DNA of 64,000 nt from Salisapilia sapeloensis (lineage: Eukaryota > Oomycota > Peronosporomycetes > Peronosporales > Salisapiliaceae), in contig JAADVB010000006.1 of NCBI GenBank assembly GCA_023334545.1, positions 1 to 64,000 on the forward strand, given 5' to 3'. Positions within the stretch are counted from its first letter, which is position 1. Every line of letters starts with the position of its first letter. Below, piece by piece: positions 32,453 through 43,054 of this stretch. The notes under the pieces are model-generated. The model searched no databases, was not told the origin of the DNA, and was given only the letters and a program-made list of their open reading frames with translations. The translations under genes were made by a program, and so were the position numbers.

Positions 32453-33303
32453 CGTTCTCGTAGGCTTGAGAGCAGTGAATGAAGAGGGGGGAGTCGTCGA
32501 GAGTAGAAGCTTTTTAGCCTACAAGATAGACAAATGACAATTCGTGAGTGTCCGAATGCAGGTAGGATGCTCTCAAGTCGAATCGTGATGAAGCGAATGG
32601 CATTCGACAGGATGAAGGAAGAGCAGCAGCAAAAGACGTACCTCGGTCGATCGCGATAGTAGGGGCTCGAACTGACCCCTCGCTTTGGAAATTGTGGACG
32701 AACATTGAAGACTTTTTGGAAGAAAAAGCTTTTATTTCACCACATTTTGGCAATTATTGAGAGGTATGACAGCAAGAGGGCACCACCGAAGTCTGCCGCT
32801 TGTCAGTCTGTCTAGGGACGATGGTAGGACCCATAGCTACTTTTACCTACACGCTACTTATAGGAAGGATAGAAGTAGTCGAGTTGACTTTGTGGAAATA
32901 GTTGCTAGAGGGAGAAGAGCATGACAAGACGATTAATCATTAGAAATAGTACGAGGAACGTACGAGTCTGTAGCTGTACTTGCCTCAGTAGGATCAATTG
33001 GAATGTTAAAATAAAGGTTTTCCATCATGTAGAATAGAGTACATCGGAATGAGCAACTCATCATCGGCAAGTACACTTGTAAAAACATATAAGAAGCAAG
33101 GGATATTGGAAGTGGTGTCTCAGACTGACGTGCAAATGTTCATATCAGCATCCGTCATAGAGGACGGTCAAGCGACAATATCTTCACCGACACCACTTCC
33201 GTAGATGGAATCAAGACCTGTGTACACCGCGATAGGAAAGCAGCCAACTTCGTGTTTGTTTCGTTCCATTCTCCTATAGCACCACGGCACTATCGAGATA
33301 GGT
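32453..33303. other. Intergenic region (851 bases) between RPS15 and the OSR1-like kinase
   Basis: Both flanking genes are on the minus strand. The stretch would hold the kinase promoter and leader plus the RPS15 3' end. A 79-residue frame (32514-32753) has no recognisable features. I see no RNA gene or repeat. Confidence 0.4.
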
Positions 33304-33825
33304 TTACTTGAGCGGGATGAATCGGGACGAGTTCGTCGCACCGATACCGGGGCGGCCGTGGGCAACCGGCTTGTACGAGATGGCGAACTCACCAAGGTAG
33401 TGGCCAATCATCTCCGGCTTGATCTCAATACCGTTGAACACCTTTCCGTTGTACACACCGACGACGGAGCCAATCATCTCCGGAACGATGATCATGTTAC
33501 GGAGGTGGGTCTTAATACCCTCCGGGCGCTCCAAAGGCTTGGCAGCGGCCTTGGCCTTTCGCAGACGCTTGATGAGAGCCATCGGCTTACGCTTAAGGCC
33601 ACGGGAGAAACGACGGCGGGCACGGGCGCCGACGAGCTCCATGAGCTCTTCGTGGTTCAGGTCCAAGAGCTTCTCGAGGTCGACACCACGGTACGTGAAC
33701 TTCTTGAACGTACGCTTCTTGCGTGCCGCCGCCAGTTCCAAATTGGACATGTTGGATTCTTCCGCCTAGCTCATGACAAGGTAAGGATACATGCAAGTAG
33801 AGGAGACAGAGGTAGTACGCACCAT
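33304..33825 (-). CDS. RPS15: 40S ribosomal protein S15 (uS19)
   Basis: The main exon 33304-33765 is joined to a three-base first coding exon, 33823-33825. The start codon alone ends at a GTGCGT donor, and exon 2 opens with [10 protein letters not shown]. The protein is 154 residues. [31 protein letters not shown] and [19 protein letters not shown] are unmistakable uS19, and [18 protein letters not shown] is the conserved decoding-site C-terminus. Animal RPS15 also starts M-AE, which supports this split. The first-exon-is-ATG layout is common in ribosomal protein genes. If the ATG exon is wrong, the internal methionine (33750) would start a 148-residue form. It is head-to-head with RPP30 (143 bases). 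Confidence 0.93.
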
Positions 33826-33968
33826 GGTTGCTTTCCGTTCGCTTGTGAATGTCTTTGGTTTGATAGACTGGTCTTAAACTCCTTTCAGCCAACCAACCCA
33901 CTTGCATACTTTACGCAAGATGTACATGTTGAACAAGACACTCCGCACACAATTTGCCAAAGTGCGAA

Positions 33969-34929
33969 ATGTACTGTGATTTAGGTGTCCGAGCCGATGG
34001 ACGATGCTCCGTTCGAGAGCTAGAGCAACGTAGGATTTTGCTTTTGTGGAAAATATTACATTGGAGGCTGAATGTTTGGGTGAGAGTAGTCGGGTATGCT
34101 TGTGCGGCGGTGAATGTCACGTATGACAGTGGCGAGAAGCCAAAGGAGGTGTCTGCTGTGATACAAGCTATTGTATGCATGTGGAGTGTATTCATGGACG
34201 TTGTGTAGGCGGATCAAGTACAGCTATTCCATCAGAAAGGGCATGCAGGTCAGGCGGAGCACAAGCTGAAACAAGTGCGTCGGATCACACTTCGGATCGA
34301 TGACATGGCAGCTGCGCAGCAACTAGTGTGTGCATTACCAGAGAAAGCTACCGACATCCTTTTAACACGAATTTGTAGAATGCCTCTCCTGTCACTAAAG
34401 GCTACGACATCGTGGCTGTGGAGGCCGGTTCGCCCAAAGTCTTCCAGTACCTCTGCGAACAAGGAGAGATCGACCTCATCACCTTCGACTTGGCGTCGCG
34501 TCTTCCGTTCCAGCCCAAACATCCATGGGTATGTACTTCCTAAGACTCTTAATTGCAAGCATAACTAATCTCAGATCCTAGATCTGGGCAGCATTGCGTC
34601 GATCTATCCATTTTGAAGTTACATATGGTCCAGCGCTAGGCGATTCCTCCGGTCGTCGCTACTTTTTCGCGAATGCTTCCAATATCATTCGATTAACAGG
34701 AGGAAAGAACATTGTCTTGTCCAGTGGTGCCACGAGAGACATGACGCTTCGGTCTCCTTATGATGCGATCAACATCGGACTCTTGCTAGGCCTTAACTAC
34801 GGCCAAGCAGCGTCTGCAGTCTCCAGCGCCGGTGTGGCTGTCTTGGCAGGTGCTGAGAAACGAAGAGGTATCCGAGCAGGTGTCGTGATGGAAACGACGG
34901 AGGACGATGCAGACATGTCTGAATTATAG
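33969..34929 (+). CDS. RPP30: RNase P/MRP protein subunit p30
   Basis: Exons 33969-34148, 34209-34325, 34379-34528 and 34582-34929 give 264 residues. MYCDLGVRADG is the N-terminal strand of the TIM-barrel-like fold. GYDIVAVEAGSPKVFQYL, DLITFDLASRLPF and HFEVTYGPALGDSSGRRYFF are family hallmarks. They are followed by GGKNIVLSSGA and RSPYDAINIGLLLGL. Rpp30 is a core protein of RNase P (tRNA 5'-leader removal) and RNase MRP (rRNA processing) in the nucleus. The third junction (CTA to GTGTGT donor, TTTGTAG acceptor) was needed to move from one frame to the other. The N-terminal exon is less conserved and could contain a small misjoin. Confidence 0.87.
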
Positions 34930-34965
34930 ACTCGAAAGTAGATATAAAAGCAGGCATGTATTTAA

Positions 34966-35547
34966 CTACTCCACATGATCTTCCAACGCTTCATCCATGA
35001 TAGTCTCCTCTGTGTCCTGTTCATCAGTGTCGACGACAGCGGACTCTTCTCCAGAGTCTTGCTTCTCCTCTGCGCTAGACATAGCAACATCCTCTTCGTT
35101 GTTATTTAAATCGTCAATTTGTTCTGCCTCAGCTGCTGCATCCTTTTTCTTTAATCTCTTGGCAGCAGCAGCGTCCTTTGTCTCTACTCATGACTATATC
35201 AGCGCTACTCCTATCGATTGATAGAATGGACGAAAACCTTTAATGCAAGTGTCAATGGCAGGGATAAAATGATCAAAGTCGACGTCACGTAGAGCTGCCA
35301 TCACGTCTTTAAGTGATATAGTCTGTCTCTTGCTTTGAGCGGCATTCTCTTGTGCACTGGAGTAGAAACGCATGAGCTATTAGTTCCTGTCACGAGCGTT
35401 TAAAGCGTACATGGAGGCAAGGTAGAGCGTGAACATGCTCGTGGCCGAGTTGAGCATCTGTCTCGCATCTTTCGTCAACGTAGCCTTCTCCGGCACAGCT
35501 CTCTTGACGGCCTTGGCCGTTAGCGTCGCTGGTAGCTCCTGCTCCAT
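34966..35547 (-). CDS. POLE3: Histone-fold protein POLE3 (DNA polymerase epsilon subunit 3/CHRAC17-like)
   Basis: Exons 35411-35547, 35238-35356 and 34966-35183 join to 157 residues. MEQELPATLTAKAVKRAVPE matches the POLE3/Dpb4 start. The rest of the histone fold is ATLTKDARQMLNSATSMFTL, then QTISLKDVMAALRDVDF. The last third is Lys-rich and then Glu/Asp-rich (NNNEEDVAMSSAEEK..), as in animal POLE3. The family forms a heterodimer with POLE4/CHRAC15 in the leading-strand polymerase and in ISWI chromatin complexes, and acts as an H3-H4 chaperone. The frame extends upstream only through non-ATG codons. The start codon is 64 bases from the divergent SDR gene start. Confidence 0.85.
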
Positions 35548-35611
35548 CGTGTCCTGACGCAGTTTTGCCGCCAAAGCCCGCAGTATACTAAAGTCAAGTC
35601 AAAAAGCTCTG

Positions 35612-37362
35612 ATGGCCATCTCGGACGATGATCTGGAGGCATGCATACGAGTACTCGAGCACTTCCACGTCGATGGAGGTCTAGAAGAACTACAGCAGCC
35701 ACGCTACAAGCAACTCCGCAAAAGTCTACATCCGTTGCTGGAAGACTTGCGTCCGCGATTTTTCCACGGTCAGACACCGGATGCGATCGCCAGGAAGCAG
35801 GAGGCGAAGCGTCAGCGGAAGATCGAACGTGCTCGACAGAAGGCGTTAGATCAAAAGCATATTGACAATACCAAGCTACGCGCAGATCGGATTGCTAGGC
35901 TACAGGCATTGTCGATCGAAGACGGCGAAACGCCTCAAGTACCGGACGGCGTGAGCTCCACTCATTCCAAGTTACTGGAAAATGGAGATGCACCAGAGCT
36001 CCACTTCCACCGCTCTTGCTACACCTGCCATCGTCGATTCCGTCAGCTACATCAATTCTACGATAGCTTATGCACGGACTGCGCCAATCTAAATTACTTT
36101 AAGCGACTCCAGACGGCGGACTTGGCAGGACGCATCGCATTGGTGACAGGAGCTCGTGTGAAAATCGGGTACGAGATCGGACTCAAGCTCTTGCGAGCTG
36201 GCGCGACGGTGTTGGCGACGACTCGATTTCCGAAAGACGCAGCCAAGAGGTATGCTTCCGAAGAGGACTTTGAAGAGTGGAAGCATCGTCTACAAGTGCA
36301 TGGACTCGATTTTCGAGATTTAGGTAGTATCGATGAGTTGATGGCGTATGTCGAGAATACGTTCGGGTGTTTAGATATTGTGATTAATAACGCGACGCAA
36401 ACGGTCCGACGACCGACGCACTACTACTCGCATTTGATCGAAGGAGAGGCTTCTCCGTTCCCTCCTGCACTGCATCAAGCGGAAGATCTGGTGCAGACGA
36501 CGAGAACTTTGGTGACACAAGAGAATAACATTGCTTCCTCGGTAGCTATGTCTCAGATGAAGCTCTTGGAGGAAGATGAGCAGTCAGAGGAGACGGCAGC
36601 ATTGTTTCCGAAAGGAAAGTTAGATCATAATGCGCAGCAAATTGATTTACGGACGAATAACTCTTGGAAACTCAAGCTGGAAGAAGTCGATACGATGGGT
36701 ATGTCTATCGGACGAGAGAGTTTGCCACGTGGTACTGACGTTTATCTCTAGAACTAGTGGAAGTGTTTGCTGTGAATGCCATGGCTCCGTTCATACTAAA
36801 CAAACGAGCTATTCCACTGCTTGAAAAGGTTTGTGGCAAGTAGATACGTTAGCAAGATGGTTCTAATGTCTGTGTACTAGAGCTCCTATGAGCAACGCTT
36901 CATTGTGAACGTTAGTGCGATGGAAGGCAAGTTCTCCAGGTACGTTGCCAGCCTCTTCATCCACATATTCATCTGTACTAATGCTATTGTAGATACAAGA
37001 CACCACATCATCCGCATACGAATATGGCAAAGGCGGCGGTCAATATGATGACCAAGTCGAGTGCGGAGGATTTGAGCAAGAGAGGCATCTACATGACGTC
37101 TGTGGATACAGGCTGGATTAATGACGAGAATCCAAGAAATGTGGCTGCCGAGATCGCTGCCAAACACAACTTCCAGGTAGATTTCCATGTTTCCACAAGT
37201 GGAAAACAAGATACTAATTCTTGCATGCAGACACCTCTGGACGAAGTGGATGCTGCTGCGAGGGTCCTGGATCCCATCTTCATGTTGCATCAAAAGGACC
37301 ATGCTGGCACGAAACCTCTTTACGGTGTCTTCCTCAAGGACTATGACATCTGCGAATGGTAG
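35612..37362 (+). CDS. Short-chain dehydrogenase-like protein with an N-terminal Cys4 motif
   Basis: Exons 35612-36698, 36752-36828, 36881-36939, 36993-37176 and 37231-37362 give 512 residues. Residues 1-130 include a charged helix (RKQEAKRQRKIERARQKAL). A probable zinc site follows: CYTC (136-139) and CTDC (154-157). The Rossmann part starts IALVTGARVKIG (about 175-186), where the usual central Gly of TGxxxGxG is Lys. DIVINNATQT is the NNAG-like motif. The catalytic Ser is present (VNVSAMEG, Ser400), but the YxxxK position reads TNMAK (Thr417, Lys421). Tyr409 is too far upstream to substitute simply. A related HPHTNMAKAA version occurs, as I recall, in fungal SDRs. The substrate is unknown and it may not be an active oxidoreductase. 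Confidence 0.8.
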
Positions 37363-37500
37363 ATAAGACAAATCGACAGCAATTCCTTCCTTTATAGCTC
37401 TTTTGATCTACAACCTAGGATAGAACCTGTATTCTTTAATATCTCGATCTCTTTATCGATTGCAGGAACACTCGACGGCCCGACCGACGGCGGCACCAGG

Positions 37501-38517
37501 ATGAACGCCCAGCGGAAGATGACGCCCAAGGGGCAGATGAGCGGCAGTGGCATGGGTCCAGCCATCACTCATCTGCCCATGCACCTCAAGATGCTCTTTG
37601 AGCCGAATCCGCCGCTCGAGTTTAGACCCAAGCCAACGAAGCGCAAGATGCCACCGTACTCTGGTCTCCATGCTTTTGCCTCGGAAGTTGATCTGCTTTT
37701 CAATTTTGCTTGTACCTTTTGCACTAATGCTGGATACTAGTTTGAGCAGGGGCCACCGCCGAAGCGTGTGGTGCATGAGACGCCAAAGGAGCTCAAGGAG
37801 AAGGCACGTAAAGAGCGGATGGAGGCGAATGATCAGCAAATGTTAAAGCAGTTCGCACAATGTACTTGCTACAGTTCATAGGATGGTAGTAGATGATAGC
37901 TAAGAGTCGATATAGGGAATCCGTCAGCGGATGACGGGAAGATGAAGACGGAGGACGCATACAAGACGCTCTTTGTCGGTCGCATCAGCTACGAGACGAC
38001 GGAAAAGCAGCTACGTTACGCCTTCGAAAAGTATGGTCCAGTGAAGAACGTCCGGTTAGTCGAGGATCCCGATGGCAAGTCAAGGGGCTATGGGTTCGTC
38101 GAGTACGAGAACGAGGCGGACATGAAAACAGCGTACAAACAGGCAGACGGTCAGAAAATCGATGGCCGGCGTGTCGTCGTGGACGTCGAGCGTGGTCGGA
38201 CAGTGCGTGACTGGAAACCTCGCAAGTTTGGCGGCGGAATTGGAGACACACGCAAAGGGGGACCGGATGTGAATGTCAAGTACTCTGGACGAGAAGCGAT
38301 TGGTGACTTACGTGTTGCGTCCATGCGCGACCGAAGTGAGCCTCGAAGCTCCGCTCGAGGCGGACGTAGTCGTAGTCGCAGTCGAGAACGAGGGTCTAGA
38401 CGCACAAGCGATCGGCGTGAGCGTCGAAAGTCGCGATCGCGCTCGCGTCCTCGTCCGAGAGAACGGGACCGAGACCGTGATCGGCGTCGAGAGACGAAAT
38501 ACGGTCCAAGGAGGTAA
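37501..38517 (+). CDS. SNRNP70: U1 snRNP 70 kDa protein
   Basis: Exons 37501-37686, 37741-37861 and 37916-38517 give 302 residues. The N-terminal peptide ([17 protein letters not shown].., [10 protein letters not shown]) matches the U1-70K region that contacts Sm proteins. The RRM (about 105-185) carries RNP2 TLFVGRISY and RNP1 SRGYGFVEY. Downstream, [20 protein letters not shown] and [11 protein letters not shown] are diagnostic. The C-terminus is an RS/RD-rich tail ([12 protein letters not shown].., [13 protein letters not shown]). The protein binds stem-loop I of U1 snRNA and helps define 5' splice sites. The tail-to-tail spacer to the thiolase stop is only 41 bases. Confidence 0.93.
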
Positions 38518-38558
38518 ACGAAAAGAATATAACAAGGAAAGGTGTCTTTGTTGCTTGC

Positions 38559-39761
38559 CTACACCATGTTTTCTAGTACAAGTGCGATACCTTGTCCACC
38601 ACCGATGCAGGCGGATCCGACGGCATATCTCTTTTGGTTACGTTGTAGAGCGTGCGTGAGATGCGCTGTGATGCGGCTTCCAGACGCACCTAGTGGGTGT
38701 CCGAGCGAGATGGCTCCACCCGCCAAGTTCGTCTTGTCCATGTCTAGTCCGAGTTCTTTGACGCACGAAAGGAATTGAGGAGCGAACGCTTCGTTGATGT
38801 CAAAGATGTCGATATCGTCCTTAGACAGTCCTGCCTTCTTCAAAGCGCCTTGGATCGCTGGCACGGGACCGATACCCATGATCGTCGGGTCAACTCCAGC
38901 CATGTGATACCCGGCGAGTCGAGCTAGAGGCGTGAGGTTATGCTTCTTCACAGCTTCTTCCGATGCCAAGAGGATGGCACCAGCGCCATCCGAAATACCA
39001 GATGCATTGGCTGCCGTGACGACGCCATCCTTTTTGAAGACAGGTTTCATCGTCGACAGCTTGTCCAGCGTCACTTGGCGCGGACCTTCATCGGCTGACA
39101 TGGTCTCGGTCTTCTTCCCTTTACGCACTTCCAATGGAGCCATTTCGGCATCAAAGTATCCCGATGAGTTTGCCTGAGCACAGAGGTTTTGACTACGAAC
39201 AGCGTATTCATCACATTCCTCTCGGGTGATGCCGTACTTCTCCGCGAGATTTTCAGCCGTGACACCCATGGGCGTCTTTGCATGCGAGTCTGTGAGTGCA
39301 GCCCACAGCGTGTCCTGGAGGTCTAGTCCGGCACCGAGGTTCACGCCAAAGCGAGCCTTGTTTCCATAAACTGCGAGAGGAGCCATGCTCATGTTCTCAG
39401 CGCCGCCACAGAGCGCTACACTGGCTTCCCCGAGCTGGATCTCCTGTGCACCGTTCACGACGGACTGGAAGCCGCTGCCGCAGAGTCGGTTAACCGTCAA
39501 CGCAGGCACTTCCATCGGAACGCCAGCTTTAAGCTGCACGTGGCGAGCAATATAAGCGCCGTCCGCAGACGTCTGCGAGACGTTGCCGACGAAAACCGTG
39601 TCAATGATCGACGGGTCGATCTTGCCTGCTGCCAGCGCTGCGTTGGTCGCTTCGAGACATAATTCCGTCGCCGAGCGGTCCTTGAGTGCGCCACCAAAGG
39701 CCCCAAAGGGCGTCCTCTTCGCCGCGACGATGTAAATCTGCTTGCCTGCCGTATTGAGCAT
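38559..39761 (-). CDS. ACAA2: 3-ketoacyl-CoA thiolase, ACAA2-like (mitochondrial)
   Basis: A single exon of 400 residues with ATG at 39761. The thiolase fold is complete. The nucleophile Cys94 is in NRLCGSGFQSVV, followed by GGAENMSMAPLAVYG. NEAFAPQFLSC precedes the catalytic GHPLGASGSRI (His355) and CIGGGQG (Cys385). The enzyme cleaves 3-ketoacyl-CoA with CoA in the last step of beta-oxidation, or condenses acetyl-CoA in reverse. ACAA2-type sequences lack a cleaved presequence, as here; a cytosolic acetyl-CoA acetyltransferase is the main alternative. GC content is higher than in the flanking spacers, suggesting strong expression (inference). Confidence 0.9.
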   Translation of the reverse strand: MLNTAGKQIYIVAAKRTPFGAFGGALKDRSATELCLEATNAALAAGKIDPSIIDTVFVGNVSQTSADGAYIARHVQLKAGVPMEVPALTVNRLCGSGFQSVVNGAQEIQLGEASVALCGGAENMSMAPLAVYGNKARFGVNLGAGLDLQDTLWAALTDSHAKTPMGVTAENLAEKYGITREECDEYAVRSQNLCAQANSSGYFDAEMAPLEVRKGKKTETMSADEGPRQVTLDKLSTMKPVFKKDGVVTAANASGISDGAGAILLASEEAVKKHNLTPLARLAGYHMAGVDPTIMGIGPVPAIQGALKKAGLSKDDIDIFDINEAFAPQFLSCVKELGLDMDKTNLAGGAISLGHPLGASGSRITAHLTHALQRNQKRYAVGSACIGGGQGIALVLENMV

Positions 39762-40057
39762 TTTGTCTAATGATAGAAACGAGATCCTGATCTCCTATCT
39801 CGACGGAACGACCGGAATTTCAACGTGAAGAGCTTCAAGCTTGGATCTTGGAGAGGTAAAGATAGACAAAGATGAGGTTACATGCGAGTATACTACGTAG
39901 ACTCTTATCTACGAATGATGCATGTACTAGATCTACCGAAGAAACATGTATGTACTATTATTATTTTAATATAATATGAAATTGAAAATAATATGGTAGT
40001 TGTTGGTAGACTTATTTTGGAGAAATATGCTTATCAGCTGAACTAGGGTGTATTTAT

Positions 40058-41787
40058 TTAATGCTTGCGTGGCATCTCTACATCCTGCGGTCTCGTTACA
40101 AGTTGCCTGCCACCTAGCACTGGCTTCAAGTACGTTTCGTCAATCCGTTTCCACCACGCGTGGATGCCACTTGGTGGTGGTCGGCGTGCGTGATGCTCGT
40201 CGTCCGGATCATCATCAACTTCTTGCGTTTCATCCATTAAACTTTGCTCCTCATCATCCTTGTCGTCCTCAGCTTCCTCTCCACTGCCAGCGAGATTAAA
40301 GTAGCGCAGTACAGGACTCGTGCACATGCCAAAGACGAGCGTCGTGAACATGACAGTGAACAGCGTCGTGCTCTGGATGACACCCGAGTGGGTCACGTCT
40401 GGTGTCCACACATTCAGCGCAAGTGCAAAGGCAATAGCGCCTCGCAGTCCAGCGAACCAGATGACCGTCATGTGGCTCATGGGGATCTTGTCACTACGAC
40501 CGACATTGGCAAGTGCACACAACGGGAAGGTATTACAGAGTCTAGCGAGGAGACAAGCGACTAGATTTACTAGGATGAGTGGCCAGTCCCACGTAAAGTA
40601 GCTCGAGTACGCGACGACGCTCATGCCGAGGTAGATGAAGATGAAGTTGTCGGCGATGAAAGCTGCTGTAGTGAGCAGATGACGGAGTGCCGTGGCGCTT
40701 TCGTCTGCAATGTTATAGAGATGGTAGTGGCTCATGAGCACACCAGAGCAGAAGAGCGCGACAATGCCACTGAGACCAGCCAAGTCCGCTGCAACGTAGC
40801 TCAAGTAGGCAGAGAGGAGGATGATGGAGATTTCGTAGGACGGATACTCACGTAGCACTGGATCTGCGTGCTTTAACAAGAAGGCGGATAGACTGCAGAT
40901 GACAGCAGCAAGACCAACGGATCCGACAGCAATGCCAAGAACCTGTAACACGACTACACTGGCGTCATGTAGCGTGACGTCTTCAATGTCTTGTCGTATG
41001 AGCTGTTGGAAGAGTGAAAAAGCAACGATAGCTACGCCGTCATTGAGCATGCTCTCACCGAAAACGAGGTTGAACAGCATCGGAGGCGCGCCTATTTTCT
41101 TGAACACTGAGAGCGTCGCGACAGGATCAATGGCCGAGATGAGTGCGCCGTACAAGTACGCTTCGGCAGCAGTGAGCTTGGTTACCCACCCTAATTGTCC
41201 GAACCAGAGTAGGATGCCTCCAGTCACGAACATGGCGATGAGTGTACCAGCAATGGCGAGGAGGAGAATCGTGAAGAAATTGGAAAAGAATCCTCGCTTC
41301 TTCATACTAAAGCCAGCCTCTAGGATGATCGGTGGCAAGAGTCTAGATGCATGCATGTGATACGTTGATATGGGCGGATTGTTAAAGTATATACATACGC
41401 ATGGAAGAGAAACTGAGGGTTCATGCCGTTCTTGAGCGATTGCTACATGGTGTTTTCGTTACAAGACATTTCGGTCGATTTGATACGACGAGCTTACAAT
41501 AGGCGAGAAGAAGCGGACGACACAGCCAAACTAGATGCACTAGAATCGTCAGACACATATGCATCGTTTGAACAATATCGCAGACATACCAGGACGCCGA
41601 AGAACATGGCGTAGGCCGACTCGGAGACGAGTGCTGGGGTCGTCGCTCGATCTAGACGATAGGCAACAACGACGAGGACGAGTTGCAAGCTAGCAATGAC
41701 AAAGAGCTCAATATTGGCCCAGTCCGCCTCGCCTTCATCCATAGCGGCAGCCGGCGCTGCCGCTGGTAGTCCTGCCTCCAGTGCCAT
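40058..41787 (-). CDS. Na+/H+ exchanger (NHE/SLC9 family, endomembrane-like)
   Basis: Exons 41590-41787, 41498-41530, 41399-41442 and 40058-41342 give 519 residues. The second exon is a 33-base micro-exon (FGCVVRFFSPI), needed to bridge transmembrane segment 2. NPQFLFHALLPPIILEAGFS is the NHE signature around the amiloride site. YGALISAIDPVATLSVFK and FGESMLNDGVAIV carry the conserved Asp and the ND ion-binding pair. Roughly ten to twelve membrane helices follow. The cytosolic tail is acidic (EEAEDDKDDEEQ) and short, as in Golgi/endosomal NHE8-type exchangers. Probable role: electroneutral Na+ or K+ for H+ exchange to set organelle pH. It is head-to-head with the phosphatase gene, 32 bases between start codons. 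Confidence 0.88.
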
Positions 41788-41819
41788 TTTGATAGTAAAA
41801 ATCTATTTTAGAGAATAGC
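41788..41819. promoter_or_regulatory. Ultra-short shared 5' region (32 bases)
   Basis: Only 32 bases separate the ATG of the exchanger (-) from the ATG of the phosphatase (+). Any leader on either mRNA must overlap the other gene's coding region, or transcription starts inside the neighbour. The stretch is A/T-rich. Confidence 0.5.
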
Positions 41820-42995
41820 ATGCATTTGGAGGCTGGCGTACCGCTGACGGAGGAGGATGACAGGGGATTAAGGAAGAGCTGGACGTCCGAGGTGGCGAGG
41901 GCAGGCAATCCTGCTGTGTGGAGAAGTCATGCGCCGAAATACGCACGTATGGCAGCGATAATCGTTGCGACGATCCTACTCTTGGTAGCAGGATCGATGC
42001 TATTAGGCGTGCGTCCTCTTGCAAGCTCAAGTACGATCGATAAACAACCACCAGGTATCCGTGGGAAGATCCAGGAAGACCACTTTCCTCCACAGACCAA
42101 CTTCCTTGTCATGGGAGACTACGGCACGGGCGATGAAAGTCAGAAAAAGGTCGCCAAGGCGTTGATGACAGTCGCGAGTGAGCTGGATCCAGCTCCTGCA
42201 TTCGTGCTGTCTACAGGAGACCAAATCTATCCGTCTGGCTTCCTTGATCCAAAGGATCCTGTGCTATCCGAACGCTTTGAACAAATGTATGACTCGCCAG
42301 CGCTGGATATCCCGTGGTATATCACCATTGGAAATCATGATTGTGAAGGAAGTATCAATGCAATGCTCCAATACGCTCGTACAGACACATCCAAGTGGCA
42401 TTTCCCAAAGCGTTATTACTCTGTCGATCATCCCGTGGCGCCCAAGACGATCCTCCGTATGATCGTTCTGGATGAATGTGACCTCGTCTGTGGGCAACAG
42501 CCTCGCAACGACCGATGCACCGAGAACATGAATGATAAGACTTCTCCATCTACGAGATTGCAGCAGTACCGATGGCTGGAACAGGTCTTAGAGAGTCCCA
42601 AACCGTTCGGCGTCGACCGCATGTGGACAGTCGTTGTGGGTCATTGGGGTGTCTACAGCTACGCTGGTAACGGCCCTACATCTGAATTGATACAGAATCT
42701 AGACCCACTGCTGCAAAAGTACCATGTGCATGCCTACTTTAGTGGCCATGACCACTGTATGCAGCACATGCGGCGGATTGGAGACGATAAATGGGCTCGA
42801 AATTTCTTTGTCTCTGGTGCTGGAGGCTACGAACTACATGATCTAGAGCCCAAGGCCCGTGGGAATGCCGATTTGGTGCATGCAGCCATGACCCATGGCT
42901 TCATGTCCGTGTCCGTGACGACAGACACGTTCCGCGTGCAGTTCATGGAGCACACTGGCGAGATCTTGTACACGACTGAAGTTGCATACGATTAG
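41820..42995 (+). CDS. Purple-acid-phosphatase-like metallophosphatase (ACP5 type), type II membrane protein
   Basis: A single exon of 391 residues. A hydrophobic segment near residues 44-66 (MAAIIVATILLLVAGSMLLG), after a charged N-terminal tail, looks like a signal anchor. The catalytic part shows the five metal-binding blocks: MGDYGTGD, STGDQIYPSG, IGNHDCEG, VVGHWGVYSY and SGHDHCMQH. These match tartrate-resistant acid phosphatase (ACP5): di-metal Asp/Tyr/Asn/His ligands and the GDYG start. The enzyme should hydrolyse phosphomonoesters in the secretory pathway or at the cell surface. Natural substrates are unknown. The length fits the short mammalian-type PAPs plus the anchor. Confidence 0.87.
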   Translation: MHLEAGVPLTEEDDRGLRKSWTSEVARAGNPAVWRSHAPKYARMAAIIVATILLLVAGSMLLGVRPLASSSTIDKQPPGIRGKIQEDHFPPQTNFLVMGDYGTGDESQKKVAKALMTVASELDPAPAFVLSTGDQIYPSGFLDPKDPVLSERFEQMYDSPALDIPWYITIGNHDCEGSINAMLQYARTDTSKWHFPKRYYSVDHPVAPKTILRMIVLDECDLVCGQQPRNDRCTENMNDKTSPSTRLQQYRWLEQVLESPKPFGVDRMWTVVVGHWGVYSYAGNGPTSELIQNLDPLLQKYHVHAYFSGHDHCMQHMRRIGDDKWARNFFVSGAGGYELHDLEPKARGNADLVHAAMTHGFMSVSVTTDTFRVQFMEHTGEILYTTEVAYD

Positions 42996-43054
42996 ATAAG
43001 TAGATGAACGAGTCATTCAGACACGAGTGGGCTTTTATTTCGTTTTTGTCCTCG

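Noticed and set aside
37453-37839. Minus-strand frame opposite the U1-70K 5' exons
   Set aside because: It is antisense to two well-supported exons that encode the conserved U1-70K N-terminus.
38559-39761. Bacterial contamination or horizontal transfer as the source of the single-exon thiolase
   Set aside because: It is embedded between intron-bearing eukaryotic genes, and ACAA2-type thiolases are normal in eukaryotes. Lack of an intron is not evidence of transfer here, as several long genes in the window also have none.
39940-40010. AT-rich run between the thiolase and exchanger genes as a possible replication or matrix-attachment element
   Set aside because: It is short, without repeats or dyad symmetry beyond what AT-rich spacers usually show.
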